A stretch of 64,000 bases of DNA from Candidatus Nanosynbacter sp. TM7-053 (GCF_022828375.1 NZ_JAJQJX010000001.1:434001-498000), one strand, 5' to 3'; numbered from the stretch's first letter, positions 54,277-62,129 are shown. Program-made: numbers and translations. Notes: generated by a model not told the origin, from the sequence alone.

Positions 54277-54708
54277 ATGAGAAAATTAGATCAAGAATCT
54301 CAAACAACGCCAGAAAATATCTTTAACAATTCAGAAAACACTTCGAACGAAAAACGCTCAATTAGCGTCGGTGCGGCAATGGGAATAGCAATTGGTGGCG
54401 TGGTTTTGTGTGGACTGGGATTTGTTGCGGGCATGCAAGTTGGCGGCTCAAGCGGAAGCCAAATAGGCGGGCAAGCTGGCGGTCCTCCAGGAATGAGCCA
54501 ATCTCAAGGCGGTCCTGGCGGATCTAGGCAACAATCTGGCGGAAATGGCAGCACGTCTCAAGCTCAACCTGGACAACCCGGTCAATCAGATTCATCTTCG
54601 GCTAGGCAAACTCCATCGGCTCAAAATAACACAACAAACACGCCACCATCAGACGCTTCACAGTCTGGCGTAGCACCTCAACCAATTTCTCAATCCTCTC
54701 GACAATAA
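54277..54708 (+). CDS. Gly/Ser/Gln-rich single-pass membrane protein
   Basis: A 143-residue protein that I do not recognise. A hydrophilic N-terminus (about 1-28) is followed by one Gly-rich membrane helix (about 31-55). A low-complexity exported tail of Gly, Ser, Gln and Pro follows without Cys. AAAGGAG precedes the ATG at good spacing, and the gene follows the GT2-GT39 gene by 29 bases. The tail composition echoes the Gly-rich loop of that enzyme, and it may be a partner or a glycosylated substrate of it. This is inference. Confidence 0.65.
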   Translation: MRKLDQESQTTPENIFNNSENTSNEKRSISVGAAMGIAIGGVVLCGLGFVAGMQVGGSSGSQIGGQAGGPPGMSQSQGGPGGSRQQSGGNGSTSQAQPGQPGQSDSSSARQTPSAQNNTTNTPPSDASQSGVAPQPISQSSRQ

Positions 54709-54726
54709 AAACCCAGTTCTCAATAA

Positions 54727-54759
54727 AAAATTACCACCTCATCACGGGGTGGTAATTTT
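54727..54759. terminator. Bidirectional terminator
   Basis: AAAATTACCACC (54727-54738) pairs perfectly with GGTGGTAATTTT (54748-54759) around a nine-base loop, with A/T tracts on both outer sides. It lies between convergent genes and can serve both. Confidence 0.85.
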
Positions 54760-54772
54760 ATGTAGTTGCATG

Positions 54773-56503
54773 TTAGCGTAGAATGAATAGTCCTGCAGCA
54801 ACTAGTGCTAGAGTGGCGATAACACCTAAGAAGACATTAAATCCTGTGTTTGCGAGTAGACCACTTACAGCATTTTGAGGCTTATTAGCTGGATTGTGGG
54901 CGGCAGCTGACGGACTAGCAGGTTGTGGCTGCGGTTGTGGTTGCGGTTGAGGTTGTGGCTGTGCTGTCCTAGGGATTACTGATGTGTCAATAGCCAGAGT
55001 ACCGCTAAATGTAGCTGAAACTGTTCCGATTGTTACACTTCTTGTCCAAAGAGTATTCAGGATAGGAGATGCTCCGCTGGCTGGTAGTGACAGCACCTGA
55101 ATATTTCCAGGAGTTGCCGTGCTGTTAATAACGTCTGCTGAGTTGGTCACGGAGACTACATTTCCTGCCAAATCCTTTAATGGTGAAGCAAAAGATTTGT
55201 CGTTAGGTTTAATACTAGGTTGTTGATCTTCAAGATTTAATGAAGTTAGGGAAGTTAGTCCAGTCAGTGGGCTTATATCTGTAATCTTGTTCTCTTTAAG
55301 TGACAGAGTTTTTAGGGAAGTCAGTCCAGCTAGTGGGCTTAGGTTTGAGATTGAGTTGTGATTTAACGACAAATTCTTAAGGTTTTTGGCAGCTTCTATT
55401 CCAGTTAGGTTGGTAATGTTTGAGTTGTCTAGGTTAAGATCTGTCAATTTTTCCAACTCTACGTCAGTAATTTTTTGATTTTCTGTACGAGTTGTACCAA
55501 GTTTCTCTCCTAGTTTTTCATTGAGTAGCTTGCGTAGTCCCGTGTCTTTGACTTCAACCTCTTTAGGTTGTCGTCTTTGGTATATACGAACGTAGTCGAC
55601 TGACATAGTTGCAGGGAATGTGCCTGGTTCTTCTGCTACGACATTGTAGGCATTCGACCATTTACCACCAGGGCCGTCGATATAAGTACCGCCAATTGCC
55701 ATGTTAAGACGCAGGAAGAATGGTACGTCGAATGGCCCGTGCGGTGTGTTTGCGGCATTTGGTTGACCAAATCCTTCAACTGTATGATAGCTTTTTCCAT
55801 CAATGAAGTATTCTAACTTTCCTTCAGTCCACTTTACCCCATACGTATGCCAGTCAGTAGTATTTGAAAAGCCTGCCGGTAGGTCCGATTTGTGGCTGTT
55901 CTTGTGTGTCTTATTGGTTATGGATTTTCCCCAGTGTGCATCCGCGGCAGCATAGTCCAAATCAGAACCCTTTGTTTCTACGATGTCGATTTCGCCATTC
56001 ATAGGCCACCCCTCACCGTATCTTTTTACGTTAGGGCTCATCCAGAATGCTGGCCAGGTACTTTTATTATTTGGCATTTTTATGCGAGCTTCAAAATATC
56101 CGTAAGTCCAAGCTTGTTTCTCTTTTGTTTCTACGAATCCAGAAGTAAAATCTTTATTTTTACCCTTATTACAGGTTACGCCTGGTTTATATAGACCGAT
56201 CAGATTTAGGCTACCTCCACTGACGTTTATATTTTCCGCGGATTCTGTATAGCACCCCTGAACCTCACTAGCGTTCCAGCCTCCTGTGTATGGAGACCAT
56301 ACGTTCGTATCTAGTGAATCTCCATTAAATTCATCTGACCAGACTTTCTCATATTCACTATCTGTTGGCGGATATGGACTTCCTGCGCTTTTGGCATTGT
56401 CTATAGGCAGAGTGAATATTGATCCACCAATGATAGCCGCAGCAGCCATTAATCCAGCCACCGACTTAAGCTTTGTATTCAAAAAACGTTTTTTTATTAA
56501 CAT
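54773..56503 (-). CDS. Secreted GH16 glucanase-like protein with LRR domain and sortase signal
   Basis: A 576-residue secreted enzyme. The signal peptide covers about 1-40. The GH16 domain (about 50-315) has the catalytic motif EIDIVE (171-176), which cuts beta-1,3/1,4-glucans or related polymers. A leucine-rich repeat block (about 340-435) follows, with LTxLxxLxLxxN-type units as in internalins. A beta-sandwich region (about 440-510) and a Pro-Gln tract lead to the sorting signal LANTG (550-554), a membrane helix and a final Arg. The signal fits LAXTG-type sortases, and a sortase gene lies at 59999. An SD GGGAGAG precedes the ATG. Substrate and host target are unknown. Confidence 0.88.
   Translation of the reverse strand: MLIKKRFLNTKLKSVAGLMAAAAIIGGSIFTLPIDNAKSAGSPYPPTDSEYEKVWSDEFNGDSLDTNVWSPYTGGWNASEVQGCYTESAENINVSGGSLNLIGLYKPGVTCNKGKNKDFTSGFVETKEKQAWTYGYFEARIKMPNNKSTWPAFWMSPNVKRYGEGWPMNGEIDIVETKGSDLDYAAADAHWGKSITNKTHKNSHKSDLPAGFSNTTDWHTYGVKWTEGKLEYFIDGKSYHTVEGFGQPNAANTPHGPFDVPFFLRLNMAIGGTYIDGPGGKWSNAYNVVAEEPGTFPATMSVDYVRIYQRRQPKEVEVKDTGLRKLLNEKLGEKLGTTRTENQKITDVELEKLTDLNLDNSNITNLTGIEAAKNLKNLSLNHNSISNLSPLAGLTSLKTLSLKENKITDISPLTGLTSLTSLNLEDQQPSIKPNDKSFASPLKDLAGNVVSVTNSADVINSTATPGNIQVLSLPASGASPILNTLWTRSVTIGTVSATFSGTLAIDTSVIPRTAQPQPQPQPQPQPQPASPSAAAHNPANKPQNAVSGLLANTGFNVFLGVIATLALVAAGLFILR
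54921..54963 (-). repeat. Pro-Gln hexanucleotide repeat
   Basis: Repeats of the type CCNCAR on the minus strand encode the Pro-Gln linker between the enzyme body and the wall anchor. Codon variation in the units argues against very recent expansion. Confidence 0.7.
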
Positions 56504-56538
56504 TTTTTATCTCTCCCAATATTTTGATATTTAACACC

Positions 56539-56567
56539 ACTATAACAATAAGCGGAATAAAAGTAAA
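56539..56567 (-). promoter_or_regulatory. Promoter of the anchored GH16 gene
   Basis: On the minus strand TTTACT (56567-56562), a 17-base spacer and TATAGT (56544-56539). A leader of about 30 bases carries an SD. The spacer sequence resembles that of the paralogue's promoter at 57969-57997, so the promoter was duplicated with the gene. Confidence 0.65.
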
Positions 56568-56638
56568 GTTTAGTATGTAGTTATTTTAACAACAGAACTA
56601 TAGAGATGTCGAATACTGGAGTTTCAGGTTGAAATAAA

Positions 56639-56671
56639 AAATTGCCACCCCGTAATGAGATGACAATTTTC
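56639..56671. terminator. Imperfect terminator hairpin after the second GH16 gene
   Basis: AAAATTGCCACC pairs with GATGACAATTTT with two mismatches. It is related to the perfect hairpin at 54727-54759, but its loop sequence matches that element only when read on the other strand. Confidence 0.6.
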
Positions 56672-56690
56672 CTGTAAACGCCTAAGCTAA

Positions 56691-57938
56691 TTAGCGATTA
56701 ATCGTTAGGTTTATTGACTTTAGAGATTTGATGTTGGAAACCGCTCTTAGGTCGAAGACAGAGTTGTTCTTAAGAGATAAAGTCTTAAGGTTTTTAGCTG
56801 CTTCTAATCCTGTTAGATCGTGAATCTTTTCTGCTTCTGATGCGTTGTCGGCTGCATCTAGGTTAAGATCTGTCAATTTTTCCAACTCTACGTCAGTAAT
56901 TTTTTGATCGTCTTTACGATTAGTACTAAGTGCTGCTGACAGGTTTTTATTAAGTTGAGCGCGCAAGTTATTGTCTGGTACGTTAACTTCTTTAGCTGTT
57001 CGCCTTTCGTATACGCGGACGTAATCGATTGACATAGTTGCCGGGAATGACTTTGGATATTCAGCTAGAGCGTTGTAGGCATTTGACCACTTGCTACCAT
57101 TGCCGTCAATGTAGTCGCCGCCGATTGCCAAGTTAAGTCGTAGAAAGAACGGCTTGTCGAATGGGCCGTAAGGTGTGTTTGCTGCGTTTGGCCATCCAAA
57201 ACTACTGACGGTATGGAACTTTACGCCGTCAATGTAATATTCCAATTTTCCTTCAGTCCATTTTACGCCGTAAGTGTGCCACTGAGTAGTGTCTTTAAAT
57301 CCAGCTGGCAATTTTTTACCTTGGGCATGCTTCTTGTATCCTGGTGAGATTCCCCAGTGAGCATCTGCTGCTGCGTAATCTAAGTTAGAGCCTTTAGTTT
57401 CTACGATATCAATTTCACCACTGCGAGGCCAACTACCATATGCAGATTCGTTAGGACTCATCCAGAATGCTGGCCAAGTACTCTTATTATTCGGCATTTT
57501 TATGCGAGCTTCAATATAGCCGTAAGTCCAAGCTTTTTTGCCCTTCGTTTCTACGAATCCAGAGGTGAAATTGCCGCTTTTTTCATTGCCACTACACTTT
57601 TCGCCTGGCTTATATAACCCAACCAGATTTAGACTGCCATCTTTAACATTCACGTTTTCTTCTCTATTTCTATAGCAACTTTGAACGTGGTTCGCACCCC
57701 ATCCGCCACTGCGCACATTCCAAGATTCTGCGTCTAATGACGTGCCATTAAATTCATCACGCCAAACAGGCTCTTGATTCCAGTTGGCGCTATCATTTAG
57801 TGGATAATCATCGCTAACAGTATTCTTAGCTTGTACGGTTGGCAAGGTAAGTAGTGATCCACTGACAACTAATCCAGCTATCATTATGCCGGTTAATATT
57901 TTAACTTTTGTATTTAAAAAGCGTTTTCTTATTAACAT
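56691..57938 (-). CDS. Secreted GH16 glucanase-like protein, unanchored paralogue
   Basis: A 415-residue paralogue of the neighbouring gene. It has the same signal peptide start (MLI-K-RFLNTK), a GH16 domain (about 55-320) with catalytic EIDIVE (175-180) and the beginning of an LRR block (about 345-415). It stops within the LRR, without the beta-sandwich, Pro-Gln tract or LANTG anchor. It is therefore secreted freely or is a 3'-truncated copy that still keeps an intact catalytic domain. SD AAGGGGAG precedes the ATG. The pair suggests one wall-bound and one soluble enzyme. Confidence 0.85.
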   Translation of the reverse strand: MLIRKRFLNTKVKILTGIMIAGLVVSGSLLTLPTVQAKNTVSDDYPLNDSANWNQEPVWRDEFNGTSLDAESWNVRSGGWGANHVQSCYRNREENVNVKDGSLNLVGLYKPGEKCSGNEKSGNFTSGFVETKGKKAWTYGYIEARIKMPNNKSTWPAFWMSPNESAYGSWPRSGEIDIVETKGSNLDYAAADAHWGISPGYKKHAQGKKLPAGFKDTTQWHTYGVKWTEGKLEYYIDGVKFHTVSSFGWPNAANTPYGPFDKPFFLRLNLAIGGDYIDGNGSKWSNAYNALAEYPKSFPATMSIDYVRVYERRTAKEVNVPDNNLRAQLNKNLSAALSTNRKDDQKITDVELEKLTDLNLDAADNASEAEKIHDLTGLEAAKNLKTLSLKNNSVFDLRAVSNIKSLKSINLTINR

Positions 57939-57968
57939 ACACTCCCCTTAAATTTATGTTAGACACCA

Positions 57969-57997
57969 ATTATAACAACAAGCATTATAAAAATAAA
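57969..57997 (-). promoter_or_regulatory. Promoter of the unanchored GH16 gene
   Basis: On the minus strand TTTATT (57997-57992), a 17-base spacer and a perfect TATAAT (57974-57969). The spacer shares a GCTT-TTGT core with the promoter of the paralogue. Confidence 0.6.
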
Positions 57998-58107
57998 AGA
58001 AGAATAGTCAATTTTACAGCAAAATTAAAGAACCATTATTTACTATATAAATAGCATTAATTAGAGGAATAATTACCATGAAAAAGGTATAAATGAGAAC
58101 AAGTTAA

Positions 58108-58233
58108 TTTAACAACAAACCTACGGCGACGATGACCTCGCAGGAGATTAACTTGACCGCTAAGGAATATGGTGTTCTGGAATATTTGATGCGGAACAAA
58201 GGTAAGGTTTTATCGAAAGAACAGATAGAATAT
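58108..58233 (+). pseudogene. Relic of an OmpR-type response regulator DNA-binding domain
   Basis: In one + strand frame the segment reads EINLTAKEYGVLEYLMRNKG followed by KVLSKEQI, the central helices of an OmpR/PhoB winged-helix domain. The receiver domain is absent upstream, a stop precedes by a few codons, and downstream the frame runs into unrelated hydrophobic residues. It is a fragment of some 40 residues in the gap between the GH16 and beta-helix genes (57939-58345), which otherwise contains only promoter-like AT-rich sequence. Confidence 0.7.
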
Positions 58234-58345
58234 ATAGTTTTTTTTGTTGTATTTTATACAATTATGCTTGTAAAGCTCATTTAGTAATGATATTGTGAAG
58301 TCACAAATTAAATTAAAACACAAACGTGTACGGGAGGGAAACAAA

Positions 58346-59911
58346 ATGGGTGTTTCTTATACTAAAATAATCGGCGCCGCGTCGGTGGCGGCTATTGTTG
58401 GCATAGTGGCGCTTCATTCGCCGGTAAGTGCTGCGCCAGCTTCATTTACGTGGACTGGCTCAGCTGGTGACCATAAAATGTCAACCGCTGGTAACTGGAA
58501 AGAAGGTCAGGTACCAACAGAAGGTTCTAAGTTGGTATTTAAGTGTGTTGATGGGCCTAATGAAAACATTCAGAACGATTTAACGGTAGCTCTGTCAGGA
58601 TTAGAGGTTAAAAAGGGTAGTCTTCCTGACGACAAATTTTGCGCCTATTATCGCATTGATACGATGCGATTTACCTCAAATGCTGAATTTACTGGCGACG
58701 AGACTAGTAGCGACAGTAAAGATAAAATACCAGGTGTTCATATTACAGGCGCTGTCACTGGCTTATCAAATCTGAAATCGAATGGATTTGATGGTAGATT
58801 TGATGGCAAACCGACAATAAGCCGTTTTGAGGTTACTAATGCTGGATGTAATAATATAGATGGTTATATAAAAGCTGCAGAAAAAATTGTCGGAGAAAAT
58901 GCTAGTGTGTCGCTAGCTGGCGCTAATAGTATCTTGGTTAAAAATAAAGGTCAGTTAGATATTGATTATTATGACAATGAAACAAGTTCTAGCAAAATCA
59001 CTTTTGAAAATGGTGCGATGATTTCTCACGGAATGGGTTGTCAAGGCGGCGGTGGTGGTAGTGCTTCGAGCGTAACGACTGTTCTGTCTGGTGACATTGT
59101 ACTTAACGGTGATGTTGAATATCGGCTAGCGTCAAATGTCACATTGAAGATTACCGGTAAACTTAGTGGTCCAGGTAAGCTGGTTGCGCATAAAGATAAT
59201 GAAGGTACAGTACTGGTTGAGTCTTCAAATAACACCAGTGGCACGCCGAATGGTCAGATTGGTAATGCTCATGAAGCTAAAACAATACAATTAGACGGCG
59301 ACAAACCTGATGAGTTTGTGACTGTTAAAAAAGGTGAAACAGTTTTACTAAATGGTAGCCGTTCTGAGGTAAGTGTTGATGAAGGCGGCGTGTTCGGTGG
59401 TGACGCTACTGTGAAAAGTCTTTATGTATCAGGTGTTGTTGCTCCGGGTAATTCACCAGGTAAAATTACCGTATTGGAAACCTTCGCTCTACAGAATACC
59501 GGTGTTTATAAGGCGGAAATCTTAAACAAAGATCACTATGATCAGATTGTTGCACATGATGTTTATCTAAATGGTAGTCTAGACTTAACATACTTGGCTG
59601 GTGGTGTCATTAAGAAGGGCGATACCTTTACGATAGTCAGCAACAACGGCACTAACCCTGTTCAAGGAACATTTAAGGACTTACCTGAAGGTGCAGAGGT
59701 AACTGTAAGCGGTGCAACCTTCAAGATTAGTTATGTTGGCGGTGACGGTAATGATGTTGTACTGACGGCACAGAATGACTCAAAAGCTCCAAAAGCTCCA
59801 AATACAGGTGGTGAAAAATTGTCTGTTAATTTGATTGGGGCTATAGCTGGAGTAGCTTCAGCAGCCGCTCTGTTATTCGTAACAAAGCGAAAGAGTCTTA
59901 GTAAGAAGTAA
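58346..59911 (+). CDS. Wall-anchored beta-helix surface protein with sortase-like signal
   Basis: A 521-residue secreted protein. The signal peptide (about 1-30) ends near SAAPA. The start of the mature part (FTWTGSAGDHKMSTAGNW) and later VAPGNSPGKITV...GSLDLTYL resemble repeats of autotransporter-like passengers, pointing to a right-handed beta-helix. The C-terminus has APNTGG, a membrane helix and a Lys/Arg-rich tail, a sorting signal in which Ala replaces Leu of LPXTG. The frame opens at GTG 58295, but ATG 58346 has GGGAGG eight bases upstream and begins the signal peptide. It is probably an adhesin anchored by the sortase next door. Confidence 0.8.
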   Translation: MGVSYTKIIGAASVAAIVGIVALHSPVSAAPASFTWTGSAGDHKMSTAGNWKEGQVPTEGSKLVFKCVDGPNENIQNDLTVALSGLEVKKGSLPDDKFCAYYRIDTMRFTSNAEFTGDETSSDSKDKIPGVHITGAVTGLSNLKSNGFDGRFDGKPTISRFEVTNAGCNNIDGYIKAAEKIVGENASVSLAGANSILVKNKGQLDIDYYDNETSSSKITFENGAMISHGMGCQGGGGGSASSVTTVLSGDIVLNGDVEYRLASNVTLKITGKLSGPGKLVAHKDNEGTVLVESSNNTSGTPNGQIGNAHEAKTIQLDGDKPDEFVTVKKGETVLLNGSRSEVSVDEGGVFGGDATVKSLYVSGVVAPGNSPGKITVLETFALQNTGVYKAEILNKDHYDQIVAHDVYLNGSLDLTYLAGGVIKKGDTFTIVSNNGTNPVQGTFKDLPEGAEVTVSGATFKISYVGGDGNDVVLTAQNDSKAPKAPNTGGEKLSVNLIGAIAGVASAAALLFVTKRKSLSKK

Positions 59912-59940
59912 AGAGCCGAAGTAAAGGCTTAAAAAATCGA

Positions 59941-59978
59941 CAGGCACGCCATAAGCGGTTTGACGCAGAGCGTGCCTG
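59941..59978. promoter_or_regulatory. 9-bp inverted repeat overlapping the sortase promoter
   Basis: CAGGCACGC (59941-59949) and GCGTGCCTG (59970-59978) are perfect inverted copies, 20 bases apart. The right arm lies in the spacer between -35 (59960-59965) and -10 (59984-59989). No T-run follows, so an operator is as likely as a weak terminator. Confidence 0.55.
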
Positions 59979-59989
59979 TTGGCTACAAT
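59960..59989 (+). promoter_or_regulatory. Promoter of the sortase gene
   Basis: TTGACG (59960-59965), an 18-base spacer and TACAAT (59984-59989). ATG 59999 follows nine bases after the -10 box, giving a leaderless-type start. Confidence 0.65.
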
Positions 59990-59998
59990 GAGGTAGAT

Positions 59999-61003
59999 AT
60001 GGTACGGGGAGAACGAAATATACGCAATTTACAGACACCGCCAAAGGCTAGGGGTCGAGTGGTTGTACCGCGACGCAGGCTGATGAGTGATATTGTTGTA
60101 AATGTGACTGATAGTGTGAATATGAAGCATACTGCGGATATTGCTCATCATTCTGTGTCGACTAAGACAAAACAGCCTCGGCAGTGTATAAAATCAAAGA
60201 AACCTACGCTAATTAATAAAAAACTTACTCGAGCAGCCCGCTTGCTAGATATCTATGGAGAGTCTGTGTTTGTCGGTGATTTTCGGGGTAGCAAGCAGAG
60301 ATATATTAAGCAATCTTTGCGAAATATTTTAGGTGGTAATTTTCGTAAAAAGCTTCCTGGCGTAATTGCAGTTATTCTTTTGACAATCTCGATATATTCG
60401 TTTGTTGACTCCTGGCTGTTGAATAGTCGAATAAAGAACGCCGTTAATGGGGCGCCAGTAACAGCACGCAGCGATGATTCTAATGATCGTAGAAATAGTG
60501 AGGGTAAAGATGAAACTAAAGTCTCAGATGATGCCATTGCCAAATATAGGGTTGCTGCAGATTTGCCGCGAGTCATCACCATTGAGAAGTTGGGGGTTAA
60601 AGCTAGGGTTTTGCAAATGAGTGTCAATTCGGACGGTTCAATGCAGTCACCTGTCAACATCTTTGATGCTGGATGGTATACCGGCAGTGTTAAACCAGGT
60701 CAGTTAGGCGCATCAATAATTATTGGACATGCATCCGGTACAACGTTGGGCGGGATTTTTAATAAATTAGAGTCTCTAAATACTGGTGATACGATTAGTG
60801 TCGAGCGTGGTGACGGTAAAATACTACGTTATCAGGTGATAAAAAAACAAACAGTTAAATTATCTGATGTGGATATGAATAGTTTTATTCGGCCAGCTGA
60901 TGGTGTATCTGAGGGTCTGAATTTGATGACGTGCGCAGGGGAGTGGATAAAAAATTCCCAAACTCGTAATAATAGAGTAATGATATTTACTAAGCGGATT
61001 TAA
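59999..61003 (+). CDS. Sortase family transpeptidase
   Basis: A 334-residue membrane enzyme that links surface proteins with LPXTG-like signals to the cell wall. A long basic N-terminus (about 1-115) precedes one membrane helix (about 120-140). The sortase barrel holds His244 (IIIGHASG), Cys312 (LNLMTCAG) and Arg326 (NNRVMIF), the full catalytic triad. The class is uncertain. Its two candidate substrates, at 54773 (LANTG) and 58346 (APNTG), lie in the same region, and LAXTG is the motif of class E enzymes. The frame opens at 59960, but the promoter sets ATG 59999. Confidence 0.9.
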   Translation: MVRGERNIRNLQTPPKARGRVVVPRRRLMSDIVVNVTDSVNMKHTADIAHHSVSTKTKQPRQCIKSKKPTLINKKLTRAARLLDIYGESVFVGDFRGSKQRYIKQSLRNILGGNFRKKLPGVIAVILLTISIYSFVDSWLLNSRIKNAVNGAPVTARSDDSNDRRNSEGKDETKVSDDAIAKYRVAADLPRVITIEKLGVKARVLQMSVNSDGSMQSPVNIFDAGWYTGSVKPGQLGASIIIGHASGTTLGGIFNKLESLNTGDTISVERGDGKILRYQVIKKQTVKLSDVDMNSFIRPADGVSEGLNLMTCAGEWIKNSQTRNNRVMIFTKRI

Positions 61004-61027
61004 GTTGTCTGATGTTATAATTTATGC

Positions 61028-62038
61028 ATGGGAACATTGCCAGATCACGATAAATTATTAACCGACAGAGCTTTGCGGTGTGCGGCGACGGAGCTGAACG
61101 TTGATTCATCTGAATTACGGATCACGCCAGTAAGTGGCGGCTTTTCGCTTAATCGTCGAGCATTAGTGTCGTCTGGCGATCGAACGATTTTCGTTAAAGA
61201 AGTTGATGCTGATTTATTGTCGGATGAGGGTGAGCGGGAATTAGGCTGGCTAAAAAAAGATTATGCAGTAACATGCTTATTGCAGAAAACTTATCCGCAA
61301 TATGTTGCTGATTGGACTGAATTGGCTGATGACGGTTACGTGTTGATGATGAGCAGTTACGCTTCGTCAGATGGGTGGTTGTGGCAACCTCCGACGGATA
61401 ACTCTGTCGCGGAACGTTATATTTCGACGGTGATAACCGCGGTTCGCGAGTTGGAAAAAATAAAATTGCCACAGGAGCTAATTGAAGAATTGCAATTACA
61501 ACCATTTGTGGCGAGAGAGTTTGGCTTAGATGATGGGATTGATCAGATTATTGCTGATACTGATATTCGTCGTCGATTGATTAATAACTATCAAAAACTA
61601 TTGCCAAGTCAGTTGGAGATTAATCAGTGGTGTTGTCGGAATATAATTGAGCTGTTAGAAAAGCGCGATGAGTTGATTGATATTTCGGTGCGCGCTAAAG
61701 AATTTGCCAAGCAGACGGAGGACTGCTTTAATCATTCGGATGTTCGTAGTGATAATCTGGCATTTAATCCGCAAACTGGCGAGTTGAAGTTGGTTGACTG
61801 GAACTGGGCTTCCTATGCACCCCAGGGATCTGGTGCGACAGAATTTCTGGTTGATATGGCGCGCCATGGCCATGACGTAACGCCGTGGCTAGGTGAGTTG
61901 AACGTGGAAATGCTGGCGTCATTTGTCGGATTTTTCATTATACGTAGTCTCAAGCCGCCACTCAAGCCGGGTGATAATCTTCGTCAAATGCAGGCGTTAT
62001 CAGCGGCTGTTGCTTATGATTTATTGCAATCCATGTAA
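61028..62038 (+). CDS. APH-like phosphotransferase (aminoglycoside/choline kinase fold)
   Basis: A 336-residue kinase-like protein. The catalytic loop is NHSDVRSDNLAF (HxD...N) and the metal motif LVDWNWA. The N-terminal lobe is present but no glycine-rich loop is certain. Substrates in this superfamily range from aminoglycosides and choline to sugars, so the target is open and antibiotic resistance should not be assumed. TATAAT (61016-61021) ends six bases before the ATG. Its position between the sortase and nrdD gives no functional hint. Confidence 0.75.
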   Translation: MGTLPDHDKLLTDRALRCAATELNVDSSELRITPVSGGFSLNRRALVSSGDRTIFVKEVDADLLSDEGERELGWLKKDYAVTCLLQKTYPQYVADWTELADDGYVLMMSSYASSDGWLWQPPTDNSVAERYISTVITAVRELEKIKLPQELIEELQLQPFVAREFGLDDGIDQIIADTDIRRRLINNYQKLLPSQLEINQWCCRNIIELLEKRDELIDISVRAKEFAKQTEDCFNHSDVRSDNLAFNPQTGELKLVDWNWASYAPQGSGATEFLVDMARHGHDVTPWLGELNVEMLASFVGFFIIRSLKPPLKPGDNLRQMQALSAAVAYDLLQSM

Positions 62039-62074
62039 AGAAATCATAAATGTAAATAATACAATGTACTTTCA

Positions 62075-62104
62075 TTGACAGACGCTATATATCGCGTGTA
62101 TATT
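62075..62104 (+). promoter_or_regulatory. Promoter of nrdD
   Basis: Consensus TTGACA (62075-62080), an 18-base spacer and TATATT (62099-62104). Transcription would begin near 62111, giving a leader of about 100 bases. An NrdR-like box fills the spacer. Confidence 0.7.
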
Positions 62105-62129
62105 CAATATTAAGCACTACATATGGTGT
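62082..62129. promoter_or_regulatory. Pair of NrdR boxes
   Basis: ACGCTATATATCGCGT (62082-62097) and GCACTACATATGGTGT (62114-62129) resemble the NrdR palindrome acaCwAtATaTwGtgt. Their centres are 32 bases apart, about three helical turns, the spacing usual for NrdR pairs. The first box lies between -35 and -10, so binding would block RNA polymerase. The nrdR gene itself is not in the window. Confidence 0.75.

Noticed and set aside
59941-59978. Rho-independent terminator of the beta-helix gene
   Set aside because: The loop is 20 bases and only two T residues follow. The promoter overlap argues for an operator.
61028-62038. Aminoglycoside resistance gene
   Set aside because: Only the general APH fold motifs are visible. 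This superfamily has many other substrates and the context gives no support.
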